A stretch of 10,203 nucleotides of DNA, taken from the NCBI GenBank assembly GCA_001796495.1, contig MGMR01000086.1:25650-35852 (forward strand), in the 5' to 3' direction. This stretch comes from Chloroflexi bacterium RBG_13_51_18 (GTDB lineage Bacteria > Chloroflexota > Dehalococcoidia > Dehalococcoidales > RBG-16-60-22). The number at the start of each line of letters is the position of its first letter. Within the stretch, counting starts at the first letter, position 1. This document shows, piece by piece, positions 1 through 6,435 of the stretch. Under the pieces are notes generated by a model. It had not been told where the DNA came from, ran no database searches, and saw nothing but the letters and a program-made list of their open reading frames with translations. A program made the position numbers and the translations under genes.

Positions 1-782
1 TATTTTTCAATCCCTTTCTTAGCCTCCTCCCAGAGGTCGTCCCATTCCTTCAACGTAAGTTTCTGCATTTCTTTGCCGCGCTGGCGGCAGAGCTCCTCCA
101 CGCCGGAAAAGCGGCGGTAGAATTTGCGGTTGGCTTCCCGCAAAGCCGACTCGGCGTCGATGCCCTGCCAGCGGGCGAAGTTGACCAGGGTAAAAAGGAG
201 GTCGCCTAACTCCTGCGTTTTTTCTTCTTGAGTATTTGCTTCCTTGATTTCCCCGATTTCCTCGATTATCTTGTCGATAACCCCGTCTATATTTTCCCAC
301 TCAAAGCCGACCCGCACGGCGCGGCGGGATATCTCATAGGCATAGGCGAGGGCCGGCATCTGCCCGGGCACACCGGCCAACATAGATTTACCTTCTTCCC
401 TCTCCCCTTTTTTCAAGACCTCCCAGTTATGCATCACCTCCGCCGAATCCTTGACCTTTTTGTCGCCGAAAATATGGGGGTGGCGGCGGATTATTTTTTC
501 AGAGATGCTTTTTATAACATCGTCGATTATAAATTCGCCGTCGTCTTTAGCTATCTGCGCGTGCAGTACAATCTGCAACAGCAGGTCGCCCAGTTCCTCA
601 CACAGTTTAGCGGAGTCGGCCTCATCCAGCGCTTCCAGTACCTCATATGTTTCCGAGAGGAGGTTTTCCCGCAGGGACCGGTGGGTCTGTTCCTTATCCC
701 AGGGACAGCCGTCCGGGGCGCGCAACCTAGCGATAATGTCCACGAAGGTATCGAACTTATGCAAATTATCCGGTAAAGACAA
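1..782 (-). CDS. mazG: Nucleoside triphosphate pyrophosphohydrolase MazG (3' end at or just past window edge)
   Basis: MazG hydrolyses NTPs and dNTPs to NMP plus pyrophosphate; in the cytoplasm it removes aberrant nucleotides and can lower (p)ppGpp. Conceptual translation gives 260 residues with two MazG domains. The N-terminal one has the CPWDKEQTH motif (about 26-34), SETYE at 43-47, ELGD at 63-66 and RRHPHIFGD (about 99-107). The C-terminal one has VGFEWENIDGV, a full EEIGE metal motif (about 174-178) and ELGDLLF (about 191-197). The reading frame ends with TA at the window edge; any purine except in TGA context would make TAA or TAG, and the length already matches the usual two-domain family size (about 263 in E. 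coli), so the stop is probably the next base. I chose TTG at 782-780 as start because AAGGAGG (795-789) lies 6 nt upstream and the family N-terminus begins there; the ATG at 802 is out of frame. It lies downstream of fmt on the same strand but has its own promoter-like sequence. Confidence 0.93.
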   Translation of the reverse strand, partial: MSLPDNLHKFDTFVDIIARLRAPDGCPWDKEQTHRSLRENLLSETYEVLEALDEADSAKLCEELGDLLLQIVLHAQIAKDDGEFIIDDVIKSISEKIIRRHPHIFGDKKVKDSAEVMHNWEVLKKGEREEGKSMLAGVPGQMPALAYAYEISRRAVRVGFEWENIDGVIDKIIEEIGEIKEANTQEEKTQELGDLLFTLVNFARWQGIDAESALREANRKFYRRFSGVEELCRQRGKEMQKLTLKEWDDLWEEAKKGIEK

Positions 783-802
783 GGGCAGCCTCCTTAACCA
801 TG

Positions 803-831
803 ATTATAACGGGCGAGCCTTATTGTAGCAA
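803..831 (-). promoter_or_regulatory. Sigma70-type promoter for mazG
   Basis: On the minus strand, TTGCTA (831-826, 4 of 6 to the -35 consensus) is followed after 17 nt by a perfect TATAAT (808-803). Transcription would begin near 796, directly before the AAGGAGG ribosome-binding site, giving a leader of only about 15 nt. The octamer repeat array lies immediately upstream of the -35. Confidence 0.55.
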
Positions 832-835
832 TAGT

Positions 836-883
836 ATTGCATTATTCCGCATTTGCGCATTTACTCTTTTACGCACCTGCGCT
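836..883. repeat. Degenerate tandem octamer array A (six units)
   Basis: Six contiguous 8-nt units fill the fmt-mazG spacer. The clearest are TTTGCGCA (852-859) and TTTACGCA (868-875). Other units keep T at column 3 and C at column 5. The period is exactly 8 throughout, and the units fit the same consensus WTTRCKCA as the arrays at 7302-7349 and 9487-9526. The array lies between the fmt stop codon and the mazG promoter, outside both coding sequences. Confidence 0.6.
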
Positions 884-898
884 TTTTATAATATAGGC

Positions 899-1837
899 CT
901 AACTTGGCAGCCTCGCGCCGATAAAGTCGCGCTGTCCCCGAGAAAACGCGGCGGCGGTCATAGTTTTTTTCCCGGCATACTGGATATTGAGCACTTTCAG
1001 GATGCCTTCACCCGTAACGATACCGACGGCGCCTTCATTTTCGGGCAAAGCGATGACGGCTCCGCATTCCCGACCGCTTCCACCGGGCATTACCGCTGCC
1101 TCGCTTATCTTCAGCTGTCTGCCCTTCCAGTGCGTATAGCAGCCCGGCCAGGGATAGTAGGCCCGTACACGCCGCCAGATATCTTCGGCCGGTAATTGCC
1201 AGTTTATTTCACCGTCGGATTTCTTTACCTGACCGACATAATCGGATTGCGAATCGTCCTGGGGTTGGGGAGTTATCTCATCGCGCAGCCAGCCGGTGAG
1301 GGCCTCCTGCAAGAGATGAGCGCCTACTATCGAAAGCTTTTCCGTCAGGCTGCCGGTATTATCTGTGGGGAATACGGGTATAGATGCGGCGGCCAGAACA
1401 GGTCCTGTGTCCAGTTTGTACCTTACCAACTGTACACTGACGCCGGTAAAGACATCCCCGCCAAGTATAGCCGCGGCCACCGGCGAGGCGCCGCGGTGCC
1501 GGGGCAGTAGTGAAAAGTGGACGTTCAGGCACTGGCGTGGCGGTATATCCAGCAAAGCCCGGGGCAGAATCTGGCCGAAAGCACATATTATAATAACATC
1601 CGGTTTAAAGTCCGCCAGCTGCGCCAGGGCTTCTGCCGACCGGACGCTCTCCGGCTGTATGACCGGCAGCCCCCACTTAAGCGCCGCGGCCTTAACCGCC
1701 GATACCGTCATGCCGCGGCCCCGCCCGGAAGGCCTATCCGGTTGGGAATATACGGCGATGATATTATAACCATTGATTACCAGCTGCTCCAGCGAAGGCA
1801 CGGCGAACTGTGGGGAACCCATAAAAACGATACGCAA
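899..1837 (-). CDS. fmt: Methionyl-tRNA formyltransferase
   Basis: Transfers a formyl group from 10-formyltetrahydrofolate to initiator Met-tRNA in the cytoplasm, allowing bacterial translation initiation. The 312-residue length is normal for the family. The N-terminal formyltransferase domain starts MRIVFMGSP and contains the catalytic set: N105 and H107 in LNVHFSLLP, followed by RGASPV, and D143 in KLDTG. The linker motif KKSDGEINW (205-213) leads into the C-terminal OB-fold domain with RRVRAYYPWPG (222-232), which binds tRNA. The start is TTG at 1837-1835, preceded by CTGGAGGGAT as ribosome-binding site; no in-frame ATG gives a family-like N-terminus. It is divergent from dnaA and upstream of mazG. 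The usual partner def (peptide deformylase) is not in this window. No anomaly seen. Confidence 0.96.
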   Translation of the reverse strand: MRIVFMGSPQFAVPSLEQLVINGYNIIAVYSQPDRPSGRGRGMTVSAVKAAALKWGLPVIQPESVRSAEALAQLADFKPDVIIICAFGQILPRALLDIPPRQCLNVHFSLLPRHRGASPVAAAILGGDVFTGVSVQLVRYKLDTGPVLAAASIPVFPTDNTGSLTEKLSIVGAHLLQEALTGWLRDEITPQPQDDSQSDYVGQVKKSDGEINWQLPAEDIWRRVRAYYPWPGCYTHWKGRQLKISEAAVMPGGSGRECGAVIALPENEGAVGIVTGEGILKVLNIQYAGKKTMTAAAFSRGQRDFIGARLPS

Positions 1838-2188
1838 CTTATCCCTCCAGACGCCAAAATTCTAACACTAAAATATTTTTTTTACCACCATTCGTTGTTG
1901 GGCAAGGGACACCAGAAAACCCGCAAGAAACACAGTTTACAAGAGTTATCAAGAGGCGTCATGGGGGGAAAACGGCTGGTTCTTGATGCCACAAAATTTG
2001 CCATGAGGGGGGCGGCGGTTGTATGCTAGGTGTTGTTAATGAATTAATCATTTATTAACATTTTCACCTCGCCGGACCCGCAAGGAAAGGCGAGAAATCC
2101 AGGTGATTTTGGAGCAGGGCGAACTATTGCCTTTTTGCAGGAGACGGGGGGTTGTAATTAAGTATTGCTGTAGATATTTATTAAGTTT
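1838..2188. other. Divergent intergenic region between fmt and dnaA
   Basis: 351 bp without a convincing gene; the open frames crossing it are extensions of fmt antisense frames. It holds an A/T tract (about 1868-1883), three separate runs of six G (1963-1968, 2007-2012, 2146-2151), and an AT-rich inverted repeat at 2034-2060. I see no clear sigma70 promoter for dnaA and no Shine-Dalgarno sequence before its ATG; the 20 nt before the start are A/T-dominated. It must contain the dnaA promoter and perhaps the fmt promoter, but I cannot place either with confidence. Confidence 0.6.
2034..2060. promoter_or_regulatory. Inverted repeat resembling a pair of DnaA boxes upstream of dnaA
   Basis: TGTTAAT (2034-2040) and ATTAACA (2054-2060) are perfect inverted 7-mers 13 nt apart. 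The right arm reads TTATTAACA (2052-2060), one mismatch from the E. coli DnaA box TTATNCACA; the left arm on the opposite strand, TCATTAACA, has two mismatches. The position about 130 bp upstream of dnaA suits autoregulation or origin binding. No search for further copies was possible, and the AT-richness makes chance a real alternative. Confidence 0.3.
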
Positions 2189-3532
2189 ATGAAACCAACA
2201 ATTGTCCGACCACCGAAAGAAATATGGGAAATAGCCCTGGGTGATTTACAGGTCCAGGTCAGCAAGCCTAATTTCCGGACCTGGTTCAGCAAGACCGTCG
2301 GCTTAAGCTACCAGGACAACAAATTCGTTGTCGGCGTGCCCAATACATTTGCCGCGGAATACCTGGAGAAAAACCAGCGTTCACTCATCGAAAAAGCGCT
2401 CGCCGGCCTGACGGCCCCGGAGGTACAAATAGTCTTCCAGGTAAACGGAAAGTCCCACCATCAGCCGGCGCCGGCTGAAAATGCATCACCTATTCCAGAG
2501 ACGCCGCCGGTTTTTACCAGACTGAATCCCGATTATGTTTTCGATTCCTTTATCGAAGGCGGCAGCAACAGACTTTCGCTGGCCGCCGCCAGGTCCGTAG
2601 CCCAGAACCCGGGTCGAACCTACAATCCTCTTTTCATCTACGGCGGTGCCGGACTTGGCAAGACGCACCTACTGCACGCCATCGGCCAGGCGGCTACGGC
2701 CAACCATATCAATGTCATCTGCACCAGCGCCGAGCAGTTCACCAACGAGTTCGTTACCTCTATACGCGAGAAAAATACCGAAGAGTTCCGCAACAAGTAC
2801 CGCAGCATCGGCATGCTGCTTATCGACGACATACAGTTCATCGGCGGCAAAGAGCAGACCGAGGAGAGCTTCTTCCACACCTTCAACGAGCTGCACAACA
2901 CCAACCGCCAGATCGTCATGACCAGCGATTGCCCTCCAAAGTCGATGCCGCTCCTCGAGGAGCGCCTGCGTTCCCGCTTCGAATGGGGGTTAATTGTAGA
3001 CATACAGCCGCCCGACTATGAAACGCGCCTGGCTATCCTGCAGTCCAAAGCCCGCCGCAAGGGCATCAACGTCCCCACGGATGTCCTCGAGCATATAGCC
3101 CGGGAAACGCAAAACAACATCAGAATACTAGAAGGCTTGCTGAACAGGGTGATAGCCTTTTCCAAGCTGCTTAAAGCCGAGCCGACCCTGGAGATAGCAT
3201 TACAGGCTCTGGCGGATGTAGCCAGCAAAGAGTTTATGCCGGAAGACATCACCCCTAAAATGATAATCGAAGCCGTGGCCGAGAGTTTTCAGCTATCCCT
3301 AGACGCGCTGCTAGGGCGGAAACGCGACAAGGACACCGCTTTAGCGCGACGCCTGGCGATGTACATCATCCGCCAGGAGACCAATTACTCCCTAGCCCAG
3401 ATAGGTGAAGAGCTGGGGAAGCGCGACGCCGCCTATGTTACCAACGCCTGCAGGAAAATCGCCGGGGATATCGATTGCAACCCCTTTTTAAAGCGCAAGA
3501 TCCGGGATATTCAACGCAACATCAACCATTAA
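2189..3532 (+). CDS. dnaA: Chromosomal replication initiator DnaA, with altered DNA-recognition motif
   Basis: An ATP-dependent initiator that binds DnaA boxes at oriC, opens the duplex and loads helicase. At 447 residues it is of normal length. Domain I (about 10-85, IWEIALGDLQVQVSKPNFRTW) is followed by a short domain II (about 86-112). The AAA+ domain III has Walker A GGAGLGKT (152-159), Walker B LLIDDIQF (210-217), the LRSRFEWGL segment (260-268) and sensor II NIRILEGLLNR (310-320). Domain IV (about 350-447) has the helix-turn-helix LARRLAMYIIRQETNYSLAQIG. The usual GRDHTTV recognition motif is here KRDAAYV (411-417): His and both Thr are replaced by A414, A415 and Y416. ATP-binding elements are intact. 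No Shine-Dalgarno is seen before the ATG. It sits between fmt and obg, not in an rpmH-dnaA-dnaN-recF cluster. It could be the sole initiator with altered box specificity or a divergent paralog. Confidence 0.95.
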   Translation: MKPTIVRPPKEIWEIALGDLQVQVSKPNFRTWFSKTVGLSYQDNKFVVGVPNTFAAEYLEKNQRSLIEKALAGLTAPEVQIVFQVNGKSHHQPAPAENASPIPETPPVFTRLNPDYVFDSFIEGGSNRLSLAAARSVAQNPGRTYNPLFIYGGAGLGKTHLLHAIGQAATANHINVICTSAEQFTNEFVTSIREKNTEEFRNKYRSIGMLLIDDIQFIGGKEQTEESFFHTFNELHNTNRQIVMTSDCPPKSMPLLEERLRSRFEWGLIVDIQPPDYETRLAILQSKARRKGINVPTDVLEHIARETQNNIRILEGLLNRVIAFSKLLKAEPTLEIALQALADVASKEFMPEDITPKMIIEAVAESFQLSLDALLGRKRDKDTALARRLAMYIIRQETNYSLAQIGEELGKRDAAYVTNACRKIAGDIDCNPFLKRKIRDIQRNINH

Positions 3533-3838
3533 ACATGCGCCAGAAACCATTCTGCATTACTAATATTAATACATCAGCTGATTTGACTCTCCTTCAGCTT
3601 TAATTTCAAGCATCGGATTGTTGATATTTTGGAGTTATTTTGGTAGTTTTTTAATGATTTTTAGGTCTATTTTTGTTCCTGTTTTGCGACCATGCGTTCT
3701 GTAAAGCATTCTAATTTTCAATAATTGCTTAATTTTCACTTGTAACGTTAGTAGTATTAATATAAATATCTTAAAAAGGAATATATAACTTGTTGTATAA
3801 TCATATTGTTTATTAGTTTATTTGTTGAGATGTAACAT
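3533..3838. other. AT-rich intergenic region between dnaA and obg-nadD
   Basis: 306 bp with no gene. The right end (3721-3840) has 23 G or C in 120 bases by hand count, about 19%, far below the flanking genes. A weak inverted repeat AGCTGA / TCAGCT (3576-3581, 3594-3599; 12-nt loop) is followed only by a short T-rich stretch, so I do not call it a terminator. The -10-like TATAAT at 3796-3801 is the best promoter element. The region could contain an unwinding element next to dnaA, but no canonical DnaA box was seen. Confidence 0.6.
3796..3801 (+). promoter_or_regulatory. -10 element, probable promoter of obg-nadD
   Basis: A perfect TATAAT lies 37 nt upstream of the ATG, which would give a leader of about 30 nt. 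The matching -35 is poor (A-rich TTAAAA at 3771-3776, 19 nt upstream), and in DNA this AT-rich a TATAAT can arise by chance. The ribosome-binding site is also weak: only GAGATG about 7 nt before the start. Confidence 0.35.
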
Positions 3839-5719
3839 ATGTTCGATAAAGCAGAGATAAAGGTAAAAGCGGGTGACGGCGGAAGCGGCATGGTAGGTTT
3901 CCGCCGCGAGATGTACGTGCCTTACGGCGGTCCGGATGGGGGTGACGGCGGCAAGGGGGGAGATGTAATCATAAGGGCAGACAAGTCAACCGACAGCCTG
4001 CGGGCCTACCAGAGTAGCAGGCTATACCATGCGGAGAACGGGCATAACGGCGCCGGCCGGCAGAAGCACGGCAGGGACGGTAAGGACATTGTGCTGGTAG
4101 TACCGCCGGGGACGATGGTTTTTATCGAGGAAGACAATATCAGGGTAATGCTGGCCGACCTCGAAATGGACGGAGAAGAGGTTATCGTGGCGGCGGGGGG
4201 AAAAGGCGGCTGGGGTAACATCCACTTTAAATCGTCGACCAACCAGGCGCCACGCATCGCTCTGCGCGGCGAGAAGGGCGAGGAAATGACCATCCTGCTG
4301 GAGATGAGGTTGATCGCCGACGCGGGGATAATCGGTTATCCCAACGCCGGGAAGTCGACCTTACTGGCGGCGGCATCGGCAGCCAAGCCAAAGGTTGCCA
4401 GCTATCCCTTCACAACGCTGGAGCCGGTACTGGGGGTGGTGGAGATAGGAATGGAGAGCTTCGTCATGGCGGAAATTCCGGGGCTAATTGAGGGCGCCCA
4501 CCTGGGAAAGGGGCTAGGGCACGATTTTCTACGCCATGCCATGCGCACCAGGATACTGATTCACCTGGTTAGCGGGACATCGGACACACCCGCCGAGGAC
4601 ATGATAAAAGTCAACGGCGAGCTGGCGATGTTCGACGCGGCGCTGGCCCAAAAGCCCCAGATAATAGCCATTAATAAAATCGACCTGCCAGAAGTGCAGG
4701 AGAAACTGGAAGAACTCAAGAAAGAATTCAGGGGGGCGGGCATTAAAGCCCATTATATATCGGCGGCAACCGGACAGGGTGTTAATGAGTTGACGGCAGA
4801 GGCCATGAAAGTGCTGAAAACGCAGGCCGCTGCGGAAAAGAAGCTTGAGTTCCCCGCCAAGATATTCCGGCCACAGCCCCGGGAAGAACGCATCACGGTA
4901 GTCAGGGAAGGAGATACGTGGGTGGTGAAGGCGGCCGGGCTGGACAGGTTAATCGGGGGTGGAGGAGTTACCGCCGAAGAGCTGCGCTGGCAGCTGAACA
5001 AGCAGCTGACCAAGATGGGCGCCCACAAAATACTGGAGAAGGCGGGCGTGAAGGCGGGGGACAGGATACGCTGCGGCGACCTTATGTGGGAGTGGGAATT
5101 GCCGGGCCGGGGAGGCAAAAAGACAGGCATACTCGGCGGGACGTTCGACCCGGTGCACCTGGGGCATATCATGATGGCTAAAGAAGCCAGGGAAGCCCTG
5201 GAACTGGACGAGGTGCTTTTGATACCGGCCGGACAGCCGATGTCCAGACCGAACGAGATAATAACACCGGCCAAACACCGGCTGGAGATGCTGAAACTGG
5301 CGATTGAAGGAATAGATTACATGAAAGTATCAACCATCGAGGTTGAACGCAAAGGGCCGTCCTATACTGCGGACACCATAGCCGAGATAAGAAAAAAGTC
5401 GGGCGGCGGCGATGAGCTGTATTTTATACTGGGGTGGGACAGCCTGGCGCAGCTGCCGACCTGGCATGAGCCGTCGCAAATTATCAGCATGTGCACACTG
5501 GCGGCGGTACCGAGGCCGGGCTACGCCAAACCCAGATTGAGAGGACTGGAAGGGGTATTGCCGGGAATATCCAAAAAAGTGATATTCCTGGAAAAACCCA
5601 GGGTAGATATCAGCGCCACGGAAATCAGGGAGCTCGCGGCTAAGGGAGAATCTATAGCCCATCTCGTACCGGAGCCGGTGGAGAAATATATTAAAAAGAA
5701 CAAACTTTATAGAGATTAG
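3839..5719 (+). CDS. Fused Obg GTPase and nicotinate-nucleotide adenylyltransferase NadD
   Basis: One 626-residue frame carries two complete proteins. Residues 1-158 form the glycine-rich Obg fold (GDGGSGMVGFRRE, GPDGGDGGKGGDV, GAGRQKHGRDG). The G domain (about 159-330) has G1 GYPNAGKS (166-173), switch FTTLEPVLGV (191-200), G3 EIPGLIEGA (212-220, Glu where Asp is usual), G4 NKID (279-282) and G5 SAA (308-310). An OCT domain follows (about 341-420). Residues 428-626 are NadD: GGTFDPVHLGH (433-443) binds nucleotide, GWDSLAQLPTW (532-542), and ISATEIR (591-597). Obg acts in 50S ribosome assembly; NadD makes deamido-NAD from nicotinate mononucleotide and ATP. The linker (about 421-427) is very short, with no stop or frameshift. 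A GGGAG-preceded TTG at 5099 could start free NadD, so both fused and separate products are possible. The next gene starts 11 bp downstream, suggesting co-transcription. Confidence 0.93.
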   Translation: MFDKAEIKVKAGDGGSGMVGFRREMYVPYGGPDGGDGGKGGDVIIRADKSTDSLRAYQSSRLYHAENGHNGAGRQKHGRDGKDIVLVVPPGTMVFIEEDNIRVMLADLEMDGEEVIVAAGGKGGWGNIHFKSSTNQAPRIALRGEKGEEMTILLEMRLIADAGIIGYPNAGKSTLLAAASAAKPKVASYPFTTLEPVLGVVEIGMESFVMAEIPGLIEGAHLGKGLGHDFLRHAMRTRILIHLVSGTSDTPAEDMIKVNGELAMFDAALAQKPQIIAINKIDLPEVQEKLEELKKEFRGAGIKAHYISAATGQGVNELTAEAMKVLKTQAAAEKKLEFPAKIFRPQPREERITVVREGDTWVVKAAGLDRLIGGGGVTAEELRWQLNKQLTKMGAHKILEKAGVKAGDRIRCGDLMWEWELPGRGGKKTGILGGTFDPVHLGHIMMAKEAREALELDEVLLIPAGQPMSRPNEIITPAKHRLEMLKLAIEGIDYMKVSTIEVERKGPSYTADTIAEIRKKSGGGDELYFILGWDSLAQLPTWHEPSQIISMCTLAAVPRPGYAKPRLRGLEGVLPGISKKVIFLEKPRVDISATEIRELAAKGESIAHLVPEPVEKYIKKNKLYRD

Positions 5720-5730
5720 CAGGAGGCATC

Positions 5731-6291
5731 ATGAAAGCAATCGGCGTCGTCGGCAGCCCCAGGAAGGGAGGCAACTCGGAGATATTAACGGCGCACTGCC
5801 TGAAAGCCATAGCGGAAGAGGGGCTGGAAACGGAACTGATCAGGCTGGCGGGGCTGGATATCAAGGGGTGCAACGCCTGCGGGTACTGCTTCGAGCACCC
5901 GGGAAGCTGCTCCATAGAGGACGACCTGCGGCCTATCCATGAAAAGATGCTGGCCGCCGATGTTATAGTAGTTGCCTCGCCGGTGTATTTCGGGTCGGCC
6001 ACGGCGCTGGTGAAGGGGCTGCTGGAACGGGCAGGGTACATGTCCCGCGGGAAGTACGCCGGCAAGGTGGGCGGACCGATAACGGTGGCGCGGCGGGCGG
6101 GGCAGAACTTTACGTTTGCCGAGCTGTTGTTCTGGTTCCACATTACTGGGATGGTGAATCCAGGCTCGATATACTGGAACGTGGCGATAGGGAGGGAAAA
6201 GGGGGAGGTGGAGAAGGACGAGGAGGGAATGAGGACGGTCTGGGAGTTCGGGAAGAACTGCGCTAAAGTGGCAAAAAAGCTGCGGGGATAG
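5731..6291 (+). CDS. NADPH-dependent FMN reductase / iron-sulfur flavoprotein family
   Basis: A 186-residue cytoplasmic flavodoxin-fold protein expected to bind FMN and move electrons. The N-terminal beta strand MKAIGVVGSPRKGGNS (1-16) is the FMN-phosphate loop of this family. C47, C50, C53 and C60 form the compact CX2CX2CX6C motif that holds a [4Fe-4S] cluster in archaeal iron-sulfur flavoproteins such as Methanosarcina Isf. SPVYFGSATALVKGLLER (about 89-106) is the conserved flavin-contacting segment. The electron donor and physiological partner cannot be read from sequence; ferredoxin is the partner of Isf. AGGAGG lies 5 nt before the ATG, and the gene begins 11 bp after obg-nadD, so it is probably in the same transcript, although no functional link to Obg or NadD is evident. 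Confidence 0.85.
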   Translation: MKAIGVVGSPRKGGNSEILTAHCLKAIAEEGLETELIRLAGLDIKGCNACGYCFEHPGSCSIEDDLRPIHEKMLAADVIVVASPVYFGSATALVKGLLERAGYMSRGKYAGKVGGPITVARRAGQNFTFAELLFWFHITGMVNPGSIYWNVAIGREKGEVEKDEEGMRTVWEFGKNCAKVAKKLRG

Positions 6292-6397
6292 ATGGAAGAG
6301 ATGGTTTGAACCCCCTACCCCAAGAGATTTTCATTTTAAAGCGTCTGGCATGTATTCCTAGAAACAGTTGGAGTGGTAAAATATCAATATATCAGGC

Positions 6398-6403
6398 TAT
6401 AAT
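6398..6403 (+). promoter_or_regulatory. -10 element upstream of the dehydratase pair
   Basis: TATAAT lies 32 nt upstream of the GTG start in the 144-bp spacer. The best -35 at acceptable spacing (TGGTAA, 6374-6379, 18-nt spacer) matches only 3 of 6 positions. It gives a leader of about 25 nt containing the GGAGGG ribosome-binding site. Confidence 0.4.
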
Positions 6404-6435
6404 AAAGCGTTTTATTTCTAACGGAGGGAATTCAA

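Noticed and set aside
1517..2029. Plus-strand 170-codon ORF across the fmt-dnaA spacer
   Set aside because: Most of it is antisense to fmt, the translation has no family resemblance, and fmt is certain.
2036..2067. Reading the AT-rich stretch upstream of dnaA as a decayed octamer array
   Set aside because: The units lack the CGCA half of the consensus; the inverted repeat explains the pattern better.
2155..2182. TTGTAA-N17-TATTTA as the dnaA promoter
   Set aside because: Four and three matches of six, and it would leave almost no leader before the ATG.
3541..3554. Small hairpin CAGAA-ACCA-TTCTG just after the dnaA stop as a terminator
   Set aside because: Only five base pairs, with no run of T after it.
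3535..3575. Possible fourth octamer array after dnaA (ATTCTGCA-like unit near 3549)
   Set aside because: Only one or two units resemble the consensus and the 8-nt phase is not kept.
3576..3599. Inverted repeat AGCTGA / TCAGCT as dnaA terminator
   Set aside because: Six-bp stem with a 12-nt loop and no proper T tract; likely chance in AT-rich DNA.
4753..5274. Minus-strand ORF of 173 codons inside obg-nadD
   Set aside because: Low-complexity Ser/Pro-rich translation antisense to a certain gene.
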